The position numbers and the translations under genes are program-made. Positions 52,246 to 61,031 of a stretch of DNA of 64,000 nucleotides are shown here, one piece after another (positions within the stretch are counted from its first letter, which is position 1; every line of letters starts with the position of its first letter). The notes under the pieces were generated by a model, which did no database searches, was not told the DNA's origin, and saw only the letters and a list, made by a program, of their open reading frames with translations. Source of the stretch: Rhizobium sp. Q54 (lineage in GTDB: Bacteria > Pseudomonadota > Alphaproteobacteria > Rhizobiales > Aestuariivirgaceae); the NCBI GenBank assembly GCA_945889445.1, contig CAMDBX010000012.1:1-64000 (forward strand). Direction: 5' to 3'.

Positions 52246-53781
52246 CTACATCATTGCGCCGACGTGCCACGGCACATACTCGTTGTCGCCATAGCCAAGC
52301 TCTTCCGACTTGGTCTTGTGACCTGACGCCACCTTCAACATCAACTCGAAGATCTGCTGACCCTTCTCCTCGATCGACACGCCGTCGAGGATGTCGCCAC
52401 AATTGATGTCCATATCGTCGATCATGCGATTGTAGATGTCGGTATTGGTGGCGAGCTTGATCGACGGGACCGGCTTGCAGCCATAGGCCGAGCCGCGTCC
52501 CGTGGTGAAGCACAGAAGGTTTGCACCGCCCGCCACCTGCCCCGTCGCCGCAACGGGGTCGTAGCCCGGCGTATCCATGAAAACGAAGCCCTTGCCGGTC
52601 ACCGGCTCGGCGTAGCGGTAGACGTGGCGGAGCGTGGTGGTGCCGCCCTTGGCGGCTGCGCCCAACGACTTCTCGAGGATGGTGGTGAGCCCGCCCAGCT
52701 TGTTGCCCGGAGACGGATTGTTGTTCATCTCCATGTTGTTGCGCTTGGTGTAGTCTTCCCACCACTTGATGATGTCGACGAGCTTTTCGCCCACATCGCG
52801 GTTGGCGGCACGGCGCGTCAGAAGGTGCTCTGCGCCATAGATTTCAGGTGTTTCAGACAAGATGCCAGTTCCGCCGTGACGGACGAGAATGTCGACAGCC
52901 GCACCCAGTGCGGGGTTGGCGGTGATGCCTGAATAGCCGTCCGAGCCGCCGCATTGCAGGGCCACAATGAGGTCGGAAGCATGGCATGTTTCGCGCTTCA
53001 CGTTGTTGACGTGCGGCAGCATCTCCTTGATTGCGGCAACGCCTGCTGCAACCGTTTTTTTGGTGCCGCCCGTCTCCTGGATGGTCATGGTGCGAAAAGT
53101 CTCGTTCTCGACCACGCCATAGGCTTCCTTGAAGCGAGGAATCTGAAACCCTTCGCAGCCCAGGCCGACCATCAGCACGCCGCCCATGTTGGGGTTGGTG
53201 GCATAGCCCCAGGCCGTCCGCTTCAGGATGTCGAAAATCACGCCGCGGTAGTCGACCACGCAGCCATTGTCCATCTTCAGAGCCACGATGCCGTCGATGT
53301 TTGGATAGTCATCGAGCATGCCGGAGCGCTTCACTTCCTCGGCAATGAAGCCCGCCACCGTCGCGGAGCAATTCACCGAGGTCAGCACGCCGATATAGTT
53401 GCGGGTTCCGACCTTGCCATTGGCGCGGCGGATGCCCTGGAAGGTGGCTTGCTGGCTGAGCGGAAGAATGTCCTCGGGTTGCGCATCCTGCGCGAAGGCG
53501 TAGTCGCGGTCGAAGTCCTGCATGCCGGTGTTGTGTTCATGCACCCACGCGCCCCGGGAAATGTCCTGCGTCGCAAAGCCGATGATTTGCCCGAACTTGC
53601 GCACCGGCTCTCCGGCGAGGATCGCCACTGAGGCCATCTTGTGGCCCTTGCCGATGCGGTCCAGGGCGGTGATGCCCTCCGGTGCCACGGTGCCCTTGTC
53701 GACCGTGTCGATGGCGACGAGGACATTGTCAGCGCCGGACAGGCGAAGCATGCGGGGCGTTTTCGGCACGGTTGCAATCAT
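52246..53781 (-). CDS. UxaA-family (altronate/fuconate-type) dehydratase
   Basis: A 511-residue one-piece protein: SAF domain (residues 1-95, DNVLVAIDTVDKGTVAPEG, GAWVHEHNT) fused to the UxaA dehydratase domain (GKVGTRNYIGVLTSVNCSATV, GLGCEG, LQCGGSDGYSG, NCGDILDGV). UxaA enzymes remove water from sugar acids to give 2-keto-3-deoxy acids; members act on altronate, galactarate or fuconate. It diverges from a GntR regulator, an AKR sugar dehydrogenase and a 3-HAD-like enzyme, and a FucU gene lies downstream, so fuconate is my preferred substrate by inference. Confidence 0.88.
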   Translation of the reverse strand: MIATVPKTPRMLRLSGADNVLVAIDTVDKGTVAPEGITALDRIGKGHKMASVAILAGEPVRKFGQIIGFATQDISRGAWVHEHNTGMQDFDRDYAFAQDAQPEDILPLSQQATFQGIRRANGKVGTRNYIGVLTSVNCSATVAGFIAEEVKRSGMLDDYPNIDGIVALKMDNGCVVDYRGVIFDILKRTAWGYATNPNMGGVLMVGLGCEGFQIPRFKEAYGVVENETFRTMTIQETGGTKKTVAAGVAAIKEMLPHVNNVKRETCHASDLIVALQCGGSDGYSGITANPALGAAVDILVRHGGTGILSETPEIYGAEHLLTRRAANRDVGEKLVDIIKWWEDYTKRNNMEMNNNPSPGNKLGGLTTILEKSLGAAAKGGTTTLRHVYRYAEPVTGKGFVFMDTPGYDPVAATGQVAGGANLLCFTTGRGSAYGCKPVPSIKLATNTDIYNRMIDDMDINCGDILDGVSIEEKGQQIFELMLKVASGHKTKSEELGYGDNEYVPWHVGAMM

Positions 53782-53829
53782 CTGTGAAACTCGCTTTGTG
53801 CTGTAGGCCTTGCCGACCTTGGGAATATC

Positions 53830-53843
53830 GCTAACATGTTAGC
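53830..53843. promoter_or_regulatory. Palindromic operator (GntR/FCD type) at uxaA-gntR divide
   Basis: GCTAACATGTTAGC is a perfect 14-bp palindrome ending right before the GntR start at 53844 and 48 bp from the divergent uxaA start. FadR/UxuR-like regulators bind palindromes of this sort. It could control both directions; that is inferred. Confidence 0.65.
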
Positions 53844-54575
53844 ATGCCAGTGGCGGCCGTCACCTATGATTTCTTGAGTCCCGGGCGGACCGCCGCCAAG
53901 GGCGCGACGGTGCGGGTGCACGCTGCGCTGCGTGAGGCCATTGTGCAGCTGGACCTGAAACCGGGAGAGTATCTCGACAAGCAGGCGATCGCCGCCCGCA
54001 TGGGCGTTTCACGATTTCCCGTGGGCGAGGCGATGAACCGGTTGGCCGCCGAGGGACTCGTCGACATCATTCCGCAGAGCGGCTCACGCGTCGCCCTCAT
54101 CAAGATCTCCGACACTCGCGAGAACATGTTCTTGCGGCGCGCGCTGGAAGTGGAGACGGTGCGGAAGCTTGCTCCGCTTGCATCCTCGGACCTTGTTGAC
54201 CAGCTTGCCAGCAACCTCCGTTACCAAAGGGCGGCCATCGAGGCGCACGACCTCAAAGGCTTCCACGGCTTCGACCTTGCGTTCCATGCCCTTCTGCAGG
54301 ACCACCTCGGCTTCGAGCGCGTCAGAAGCGCGACGGAAACGGCCCGCCTCGGCCTCGACCGGGTGCGGCAGCTGCTGAATACGCGCCGACGCCTCGACCT
54401 TACACTCGGGGAACACAAGGCCATTGTCGCGGCGCTGGACGCACATGACGGTGATGCCGCAGCAAGGGCCATGTACGGGCACCTCGACGCCGTGATGGCC
54501 GAGCTCGAAACATTCGCGCGCGAGAAGCCGGAGCTTTTCGCCGATCTCAACAGCATGGGAGAACAAGACACATGA
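53844..54575 (+). CDS. GntR-family (FCD) transcriptional regulator
   Basis: A 243-residue FadR-type GntR. The winged helix (VRVHAALREAIVQLDLKPGEYLDKQAIAARMGVSRFPVGEAM) is followed by an all-helical FCD ligand domain with FHGFDLAFHALL and LGEHKAIVAALDAHD, whose His and Asp residues typically bind metal and a carboxylate ligand. A sugar-acid ligand is probable. It overlaps the aldo/keto reductase gene by four bases and so is co-transcribed with it. Confidence 0.9.
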   Translation: MPVAAVTYDFLSPGRTAAKGATVRVHAALREAIVQLDLKPGEYLDKQAIAARMGVSRFPVGEAMNRLAAEGLVDIIPQSGSRVALIKISDTRENMFLRRALEVETVRKLAPLASSDLVDQLASNLRYQRAAIEAHDLKGFHGFDLAFHALLQDHLGFERVRSATETARLGLDRVRQLLNTRRRLDLTLGEHKAIVAALDAHDGDAAARAMYGHLDAVMAELETFAREKPELFADLNSMGEQDT

Positions 54576-55597
54576 AGAAGCGACACTTCAAGGCGCCATC
54601 AGGAGAGACGATTTCCTTCACCGAACTGGGATTCGGCACCGCACCGCTCGGCAACCTCTACAAGGCCACGGCCCCCGAAGAGGCACAAAGGACGCTTGAG
54701 GCAGCCTGGAAGGCCGGAATCCGATACTACGACACGGCACCGCTCTATGGTCTCGGGCTCTCGGAGACGAGGCTCAACCGCTTTCTGTTTGGCAAGAATC
54801 GCAAGGACTATGTGCTCTCCACCAAGGTGGGCCGTCTTCTCGAAGTCTGCGATCCAAAGCAGCGCACCGGCATCGGCAAATTCTTCGACACACCATCACG
54901 CCGGGAAATTTATGATTACAGCTACGATGGGTTCATGCGTTCGATCGAATTCTCGCTCGAACGCCTCGGCGTTGATTCGATCGACGTGATATTCATCCAT
55001 GACGTTGACGTCTTCAACCACAAGACCGTGGCGGCACGCGACGCCCATATGAAGACCATTCTGAAAAGCGGCATCAAGGCTCTGGAGAAACTGCGCAGCG
55101 AGAAGGTGATCAAGGCATTTGGCGCCGGCGTGAACGAATGGGAGGTTTGCGAAACCCTTGCCCGCAATTCTGACGTCGATATCTTCCTGCTGGCCGGCCG
55201 GTACACCCTGCTTGAGCAGGACTCTCTCAACTCCTTCCTGCCGCTATGCGAGGAACGTGGCATCGGCATCGTTCTGGGCGGGCCCTACAACTCGGGTATC
55301 CTCGCGACCGGTCCGAAGCCGGGTGCCTGGTACAATTACGATCCGGCCCCCAAGGCCATTCTTGAACGCGTTGCGCGTATTGAGACGGTGTGCCGCCGGC
55401 ACAAGGTGAAACTGGCCCAGGCGGCGCTGCGTTTCCCGATGCAGCACAAGAACGTGGTGAGCGTCATCCCCGGTGGCGTGAGCCCGAAGGAAGTGGCACT
55501 CAACGTTGCAACACTCGACGCCAAGATTCCAAAGGCACTCTGGAAGGATCTGAAAGCCGAAGGCCTGATGCATGCGGATGCGCCGGTGCCGAGGTGA
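54572..55597 (+). CDS. Aldo/keto reductase, D-threo-aldose (L-fucose) 1-dehydrogenase-like
   Basis: A 341-residue AKR. The catalytic tetrad is visible: Asp and Tyr in YYDTAPLYG, Lys in LSTKVGR and His in VIFIHDVD. LGFGTAPLGNLY, IPGGVSPKEV and FGAGVNEWEVCE are typical of the D-threo-aldose 1-dehydrogenase/pyridoxal dehydrogenase branch, which oxidises L-fucose or related sugars to lactones. Coupled by overlap to GntR and to the next gene (GTGA). It would act before the UxaA dehydratase. Confidence 0.85.
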   Translation: MKKRHFKAPSGETISFTELGFGTAPLGNLYKATAPEEAQRTLEAAWKAGIRYYDTAPLYGLGLSETRLNRFLFGKNRKDYVLSTKVGRLLEVCDPKQRTGIGKFFDTPSRREIYDYSYDGFMRSIEFSLERLGVDSIDVIFIHDVDVFNHKTVAARDAHMKTILKSGIKALEKLRSEKVIKAFGAGVNEWEVCETLARNSDVDIFLLAGRYTLLEQDSLNSFLPLCEERGIGIVLGGPYNSGILATGPKPGAWYNYDPAPKAILERVARIETVCRRHKVKLAQAALRFPMQHKNVVSVIPGGVSPKEVALNVATLDAKIPKALWKDLKAEGLMHADAPVPR

Positions 55598-56532
55598 AGG
55601 CCGCAATCCTTGGCTCTGGTCTGATCGGCCGCTCCTGGGCGATGGTCTTCGCGCGGGGCGGCCATGCAGTGGCGCTGTGGGACCAGGATAGATCACAGGT
55701 CGAGAAGGCCCTGGAACACATCGGTCGCACCCTGCCGCAAATGGCCGAGGAAGGCCTCATCACTGATCCCGATTCGATCCGCGCGCGCATCAGGGGTGCT
55801 GCCAGCCTCGCGGATGCGCTGGCGGGCGCCGACTTCATACAAGAGAACATCATCGAACTCGCGGAGCCGAAGCAGAAGCTCTTTGCGGAGGTGGAGCGGC
55901 TTGCGGACACGGATGCCATCATCTCCAGTTCAACGTCAGCAATCATGCCGTCAATCATCTTCGGGGGCCTTGCCACGCCACAGCGTTGCCTCGTCTCTCA
56001 TCCCCTGAACCCGCCACACCTTGCCCCGATCGTTGAACTGTGTGGCGGTGACTTCACATCGGCGGAGATCATCGACCGCGCCCGAGATTTCATGGCCAGC
56101 TGCGGCATGGAGCCGATTACCGTAAAACGCGAGATCGAGGGCTTCATCCTGAACCGCCTGCAGCTTGCCGTGCTGAACGAGGCCTTCAGACTGATCGCTG
56201 AGGGCTACGTTACGGCCGAGGACTTGGACAAGACCGTCAAGGATGGGCTGGCGCTGCGCTGGAGCTTCATGGGCCCCATCGAAACCATTGACCTCAATGC
56301 TCCTGGGGGTGTTGCCGACTACCTTCAACGCTATGGCCCGACGATCCGCCGGGTGGGTGAAAGTCAAGCCGCCGCAGCGGCGTGGCCTGACACCATCGGC
56401 GCGATGCTCGATGCCGAACTGCGCGCAACCACACCACGGGAGAAGCTGGCCGACGCGACAGCATGGCGGGACCGGCGGATGATGGCTCTCGCGGCGCATA
56501 AGCAGGCGCAAGATAAAAAAAAGCCGCGCTGA
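55594..56532 (+). CDS. 3-hydroxyacyl-CoA dehydrogenase family protein (lambda-crystallin/L-gulonate-dehydrogenase-like)
   Basis: A 312-residue NAD-dependent enzyme. An N-terminal Rossmann fold (AAILGSGLIGRSWA) precedes SSSTSAIMPS, VSHPLNPPHLAPIVE with its His and the C-terminal helical domain (IEGFILNRLQLAVLNEAFRLI). The size and NPP segment suit single-domain lambda-crystallin-type enzymes that oxidise sugar acids or carnitine. The GTG start at 55594 overlaps the AKR stop. Being in this operon, it probably oxidises a keto-deoxy sugar acid, perhaps in place of the usual SDR. A carnitine dehydrogenase function is less likely here but not excluded. Confidence 0.85.
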   Translation: MKAAILGSGLIGRSWAMVFARGGHAVALWDQDRSQVEKALEHIGRTLPQMAEEGLITDPDSIRARIRGAASLADALAGADFIQENIIELAEPKQKLFAEVERLADTDAIISSSTSAIMPSIIFGGLATPQRCLVSHPLNPPHLAPIVELCGGDFTSAEIIDRARDFMASCGMEPITVKREIEGFILNRLQLAVLNEAFRLIAEGYVTAEDLDKTVKDGLALRWSFMGPIETIDLNAPGGVADYLQRYGPTIRRVGESQAAAAAWPDTIGAMLDAELRATTPREKLADATAWRDRRMMALAAHKQAQDKKKPR

Positions 56533-56554
56533 GGCAGGAAGCCACTTTGCCGCG

Positions 56555-57343
56555 TCAGGCGGCCATCGACTCGGGCGGCGGAGTCTTGGCGCCGGTCATG
56601 AAGGCCACCGCGTCCGACATGGTGAAGTCCTTCGGGTTGATCACGCACAGGCGCTTGCCAAGGCGATGGACGTGGATGCGATCAGCCACTTCGAAGACAT
56701 GCGGCATGTTGTGCGAGATGAGCACGATGGGCAGGCCACGACGCTTCACGTCGAGAATCAGTTCGAGCACGCGGCGGGACTCCTTAACGCCAAGCGCCGC
56801 CGTGGGTTCGTCCATGATGACGACCTTGGACCCGAATGCTGCGGCGCGGGCCACAGCCACACCCTGGCGCTGGCCACCGGACAGCGTTTCCACCGCCTGG
56901 CCGATGTTCTGGATGGTCATGAGTCCCAGTTCGGTGAGCTTATCGCGGGCAATCTTTTCCATGGCCTTGTGATCGAGCTTCTTCAGCACGCTGCCGAGGA
57001 AGCCTGGCTTGCGGATCTCGCGGCCCATGAACATGTTGTCGGCAATCGACAACGCAGGGGAAAGGGCGAGGTTCTGGTACACCGTCTCGATGCCGGCATT
57101 GCGCGCCTCGAGCGGTGATTTGAATTGCACCGCTTTGCCGTCGAGCCTGATTTCGCCCTCGTCTGGCGCGACAGCGCCGCAGATGGCCTTGATGAGGGTG
57201 GACTTGCCAGCGCCATTGTCGCCGATCACAGCGAGTATCTCGTTGGGATAGAGATCGAAGTCACAGTGATCGAGGGCCGTGACGCGGCCATAGCGCTTCA
57301 CCAGGTTGCGCGTCGTGAGGATTGGTTCGACGGTGGTGCTCAT
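56555..57343 (-). CDS. Sugar ABC transporter ATP-binding protein (single-domain, FrcA-like)
   Basis: A 262-residue ATPase with one ABC domain, unlike the doubled RbsA/XylG. Motifs: Walker A GDNGAGKST (41-49), signature LSGGQRQGVAVAR, Walker B VVIMDEPTAAL and the ISHNMPH switch. Short FrcA-type ATPases are common for rhizobial fructose/ribose-like importers. It is the last gene of a three-gene minus-strand operon, convergent with the 3-HAD-like gene. Confidence 0.92.
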   Translation of the reverse strand: MSTTVEPILTTRNLVKRYGRVTALDHCDFDLYPNEILAVIGDNGAGKSTLIKAICGAVAPDEGEIRLDGKAVQFKSPLEARNAGIETVYQNLALSPALSIADNMFMGREIRKPGFLGSVLKKLDHKAMEKIARDKLTELGLMTIQNIGQAVETLSGGQRQGVAVARAAAFGSKVVIMDEPTAALGVKESRRVLELILDVKRRGLPIVLISHNMPHVFEVADRIHVHRLGKRLCVINPKDFTMSDAVAFMTGAKTPPPESMAA

Positions 57344-57374
57344 GGCGGGTGCTCGTGCTTGAAGCGTTGAAATC

Positions 57375-58460
57375 TCAGTTCGAAGCCTTGCGGATCCACT
57401 GATCGATAGCGACGGCGGCGATGATCAGAATGCCGACCGTGAAGTCCTGCCACAACACGTCCACCTTGGAGAGCGACAAGCCGAAGCGGAACACACCGAC
57501 GATGATGGCGCCGAGAACCGAACCGACGATGGTTCCACGACCGCCGAACAGCGAGGTGCCGCCGATCACCACGGCGGTGATGGAGTCAAGATTGGCTGTT
57601 TCACCGGCAAGCGGCGTGATCGTGCCGCCGACACGACCGATGAGGACGAGGCCCGCGAAGGCAGCAATGACACCCGCTACCGCATAGACCGAGCGCAACA
57701 CCTTGTCGGTCTGGACGCCGGACAGCATGGCGCCGTTCAAGTCATCACCAACGGCATAGACGTGGCGTCCCCAGGCGGTGTGCTTGAGAACATAAGACAT
57801 GAGCCAAGCCAGAAGCAGGAAGGCTATGGTGCCGTAGAGAATCTGAAATCCGCCTACCGAGATGACGTTGCCGAACCAGATCAGCAGGGGTGCAGTCGCT
57901 TCGGTGTCGACGTTGCGGATCGATTCCGATCCCGAGTACCAGAGCTTGAGCGCTTGGAAGATGTAGAGCGTGCCAAGGGTCACGATGAAGGGCGGTAGCC
58001 TAAGCCGCGTGACGAGCAGGCCGTTCACATACCCCATGAGCCCGCCCGCGAAGAAGCCGATGGCCATGGCCGCGGGAGCCGGAACGCCCACCTGCACTGC
58101 GAGCTTGCCCATGATAATGCTGGACAGCACCATGATGGCGCCGATCGAGAGATCGATGCCGGCCGTGAGAATGATGATGGTCTGTGCGATCGCGACAATG
58201 CCAATCGGGGTGATCTGCTTCAGGATCGTTGACAGGTTGCTGGGCTGGAAAATCTTGCCATCGGTGGTGATGCCGAACAGAAGCACCGAAATGATGAGGA
58301 CAAAGATCGGGACGGAGACCGGATAGGCCTGCAGGAAAATGCGCAACTTCTGCAGTGGCGTGATGTGTTCATGCTCGAAAGACGCCACCGACGAGTCGGC
58401 CTTGTTCAGCGCCGCCTCAAAGTCGGGAAGGGTTTTCGTCGGCTGACCGCTGTCGCTCAT
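57375..58460 (-). CDS. Sugar ABC transporter permease (FrcC/RbsC-like)
   Basis: A 361-residue BPD_transp_2 permease with about nine hydrophobic segments, including FVLIISVLLFGITTDG-flanking helices and GIDLSIGAIMVLSSIIMGKLA. ETANLDSITAVVIGGTSLFGGRGT is the conserved loop of RbsC-like permeases. It pairs with the ATPase at 56555 and the binding protein at 58567. Confidence 0.92.
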   Translation of the reverse strand: MSDSGQPTKTLPDFEAALNKADSSVASFEHEHITPLQKLRIFLQAYPVSVPIFVLIISVLLFGITTDGKIFQPSNLSTILKQITPIGIVAIAQTIIILTAGIDLSIGAIMVLSSIIMGKLAVQVGVPAPAAMAIGFFAGGLMGYVNGLLVTRLRLPPFIVTLGTLYIFQALKLWYSGSESIRNVDTEATAPLLIWFGNVISVGGFQILYGTIAFLLLAWLMSYVLKHTAWGRHVYAVGDDLNGAMLSGVQTDKVLRSVYAVAGVIAAFAGLVLIGRVGGTITPLAGETANLDSITAVVIGGTSLFGGRGTIVGSVLGAIIVGVFRFGLSLSKVDVLWQDFTVGILIIAAVAIDQWIRKASN

Positions 58461-58510
58461 GTGTCCGTCCCCAATCAGATCGTGCAGGTGTTTCCCCGCA
58501 TCTGTTATGA

Positions 58511-58532
58511 GGGGCGACGTTACGGCCGCCCC
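58511..58532 (-). promoter_or_regulatory. Weak mRNA hairpin between sugar-binding protein and permease genes
   Basis: GGGGCG and CGCCCC (six-base stem, ten-base loop) lie in the 106-bp gap after the binding-protein stop. No T-run follows on the minus strand. It may give more binding protein than permease, as proposed for the hairpin at 4279-4307. Confidence 0.35.
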
Positions 58533-58566
58533 CCACGCTGTTCAACTCAGAAAATCCGAGGGGATA

Positions 58567-59586
58567 TCAACCCCAGCAGATCTTCAGGCCCTCTTCCGAG
58601 GTGATGGAGGGCAGGCCGTCGACCGGCTTGTCGGTGATCAGCTGTACGCCGGTGTTGAAGAAGTCGAGGCCCTCGGAGTTGGCGGGCTTCGCACCGTCCT
58701 TGGCGAAGGCGGCAACGGCTTCGACACCCTTCGAGGCCATCAGCAGCGGGAACTGCATGGAGGTGGCGCCGATGACGCCGGCCTTCACGTTCTGCACGCC
58801 CGGGCAACCACCGTCGACCGAAACGATCAGAGCCTGGGCTTCCTTGCCCGCTGCCTTCATCGCCTGGAAGGCGCCTTCAGCTGCCGGCTCGTTGATCGTG
58901 TAGATCAGGTTCATGTTCGGCTCCTTGGCAAGCAGGTTTTCTGCTGCCTTGAGGCCGCCTTCGGGATTGGCGTTCGAGGTTTCGTGGCCGATCACGCGCG
59001 GATCGGTTTCGGAGCCCATCACCTTGCCGTTCGGCACTTCGATGCCGAAGCCGGTGAGGAAGCCGGTGTCGCGCAGCACGTCGACCGAGATGTTGTCCTT
59101 GTTGATGTTCAGCATGCCGATCTTGGCATCCTTGGCGGCATCGCCCATCTGAGCCTTGGCCCACTTGCCGATCAGCACACCTGCTTCGAAGTTGTCGGTG
59201 GCGAAGGTCGAGTCGGCAGCGTCCTTGTCGCCAATCGGGGTGTCGAGTGCGATGACCAGCACACCCTTGGAACGCGCGTCCTTGAGGGCGGGGATGACCG
59301 AGTCGTTCGAGGCGGTGATCAGGATGCCCTTGGCGCCCGATGCGACACAGTTCTCGATGGCTTCGATCTGCGGGCCGGCGTCACCGTCGACCTTGCCGGC
59401 GAAAGCCTGGAACTCGAGCCCGAGTTCCTTTGCCTTGGCTTCTGCACCTTCCTTCATCTTCACGAAGAAGGGGTTGGTGTTGTTCTTGGTGATCAGGCAA
59501 ACGCCATCAGCCGCAAGAGCGGGGGTGACGGCAAAAACAGCGGTCGCCGCAGCGCCGAGCAGAGCAGATTTGAAAAGGGTCTTCAC
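58567..59586 (-). CDS. Periplasmic sugar-binding protein (FrcB-like)
   Basis: A 339-residue type I periplasmic binding protein. A signal (LFKSALLGAAATAVFAVTPALA) is cleaved near AADG. The mature protein starts VCLITKNNTNPFFVKMKEGAEA, and EIVNPxG-like loops (ASNDSVIPALKDARSKG, GCPGVQNVKAGV) resemble the fructose/ribose-binding FrcB. The start is GTG at 59586, with GGGAGG five bases upstream. It diverges from a ROK regulator and heads the importer operon. The true sugar may be L-fucose or another pentose/hexose. Confidence 0.9.
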   Translation of the reverse strand: MKTLFKSALLGAAATAVFAVTPALAADGVCLITKNNTNPFFVKMKEGAEAKAKELGLEFQAFAGKVDGDAGPQIEAIENCVASGAKGILITASNDSVIPALKDARSKGVLVIALDTPIGDKDAADSTFATDNFEAGVLIGKWAKAQMGDAAKDAKIGMLNINKDNISVDVLRDTGFLTGFGIEVPNGKVMGSETDPRVIGHETSNANPEGGLKAAENLLAKEPNMNLIYTINEPAAEGAFQAMKAAGKEAQALIVSVDGGCPGVQNVKAGVIGATSMQFPLLMASKGVEAVAAFAKDGAKPANSEGLDFFNTGVQLITDKPVDGLPSITSEEGLKICWG

Positions 59587-59716
59587 ATAGGCCTCCCATC
59601 AGTTTGTTTTCCCCTATCAAGGGGTTAGGTGAAGTTCAGATACTACGGGTGCGAGAGGGGCCTGTGGGTCCGCACTCCTGCACTTGGTGCATTCTCAACT
59701 CAAAAAATGACCTCTG

Positions 59717-59745
59717 TCAATAAATAAACCGGAATGATTTATTGA
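59717..59745. promoter_or_regulatory. Candidate ROK operator
   Basis: TCAATAAAT and ATTTATTGA, perfect nine-base arms separated by 11 bp, lie in the 218-bp divergent region. ROK regulators (NagC/Mlc class) bind AT-rich inverted repeats of this kind. It is placed to affect both the importer and the regulator gene. Confidence 0.6.
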
Positions 59746-59804
59746 TTGACAGTCCTTCCACCGGCTGGAAATCTGTGCGCCTCTGCAGAGGGAACGGGAT
59801 TGTC

Positions 59805-61031
59805 ATGTCGATCGAATGGGCCAGCGGCACGCGCGGGGACAGCTACCCCGAGCTTTCGCGCGGTACCACCCAGACGGGCGTGCGCCTCTACAACGAGCGG
59901 CTCATCCTATCTTTGATCCGGCTGCACGGCCAGTTGCCGAAGGCGGAAATGGCGCGCCTCACCGGGCTCTCGGCGCAGACGGTTTCGGTCATCGTACGGC
60001 AACTGGAGGCTGACGGGCTGCTGAAGCGGCGAACCCCGCAGCGCGGCAAGGTGGGCCAGCCGCTGGTGCCTTTCGAACTCGACTCGAATGGCGCCTTCTC
60101 GATCGGCCTCAAGGTGGGCCGGCGCTCGGGCGACCTGATGCTGCTGGACCTTGCCGGCAAGGTTCGACACACCATCCACAGGCCCTACAGCTTTCCCTCG
60201 CCCGCCGAGATGATGGGTTTCGTCACCTTTGGGGTCGAAGAGCTGGTGTCGGGCCTGAGCGCCGAGCAACGCGCCCGGATCAGCGGAATGGGGATCGCGG
60301 CTCCGTTCGAACTGTGGAACTGGGCGGAGGACGTGGGCGCCCCCGCCGACGTGCTGATGGCGTGGAAGGACTTCGACCTTCAGGCAGAGATCGCAAAGCT
60401 CTTTTCCTGGCCAATCCACTTCTGCAATGACGCATCAGCCGCCTGTGCGGCTGAGTTGCTGTTCGGCCACGGCCGTGACCTGCAGGATTTCGCCTATTTC
60501 TACATGGGCTACTTCATCGGCGGCGGCGTGGTGTTGAACGGCAGTCTCTATCTTGGTCGGCATGGCAATGCGGGCGCCTTCGCTTCGCTTCCCGTGACTT
60601 CGGCGAGCGGCAGGTCGGAACAACTGGTGCATTCAACCTCGCTCGCCGCCCTGGAGCGCGATATCCTACGTGAGGGCGGCGACCCCGAAGTGCTGTGGCG
60701 CGACCCCGCTGAATGGCGCGGGGCGGGCCCGGCACTCGACCGCTGGCTGGCACACGCCGCACGCGACGTTGCGACCGCCGCGGCGGGCGTCATGGCGGTT
60801 CTCGACTGCTCGGCAATCATCATTGACGGCGCGGTGCCCCTCGGGGTGCGGAGCCGATTTGTAGAAGCGGTGCAGCAGGCGCTGACGCTTGTCGATCGCC
60901 AAGGTCTTGCGGCGTTTCCGGTTCTCGAAGGCTCCGTCGGTGGGGATGCGCGGGCACTTGGTGCCGCCAGCCTGCCGCTGTTCGACAATTTCATCATCAA
61001 CCGAAACGTGCTGTTCAAGGAAAAAGCCTAA
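59805..61031 (+). CDS. ROK-family transcriptional regulator
   Basis: About 408 residues. The N-terminal winged HTH (LILSLIRLHGQLPKAEMARLTGLSAQTVSVIVRQLEADGLL) precedes a sugar-kinase-like ROK domain (GMGIAAPFEL, FCNDASAACAAELLFG, GYFIGGGVVLNG). The usual zinc-binding Cys cluster is not evident. It resembles FrcR-type regulators next to FrcBCA importers. ATG at 59805 preferred to the TTG at 59742, which lies in the operator. It overlaps the FucU start by a base. Confidence 0.88.
   Translation: MSIEWASGTRGDSYPELSRGTTQTGVRLYNERLILSLIRLHGQLPKAEMARLTGLSAQTVSVIVRQLEADGLLKRRTPQRGKVGQPLVPFELDSNGAFSIGLKVGRRSGDLMLLDLAGKVRHTIHRPYSFPSPAEMMGFVTFGVEELVSGLSAEQRARISGMGIAAPFELWNWAEDVGAPADVLMAWKDFDLQAEIAKLFSWPIHFCNDASAACAAELLFGHGRDLQDFAYFYMGYFIGGGVVLNGSLYLGRHGNAGAFASLPVTSASGRSEQLVHSTSLAALERDILREGGDPEVLWRDPAEWRGAGPALDRWLAHAARDVATAAAGVMAVLDCSAIIIDGAVPLGVRSRFVEAVQQALTLVDRQGLAAFPVLEGSVGGDARALGAASLPLFDNFIINRNVLFKEKA

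Noticed and set aside
55594-56532. Carnitine 3-dehydrogenase to complete the BKACE pathway
   Set aside because: Carnitine dehydrogenases belong to the same superfamily, but this gene is coupled to a sugar-type AKR and GntR and lies over 40 kb from the BKACE operon; a sugar-acid role is more economical.
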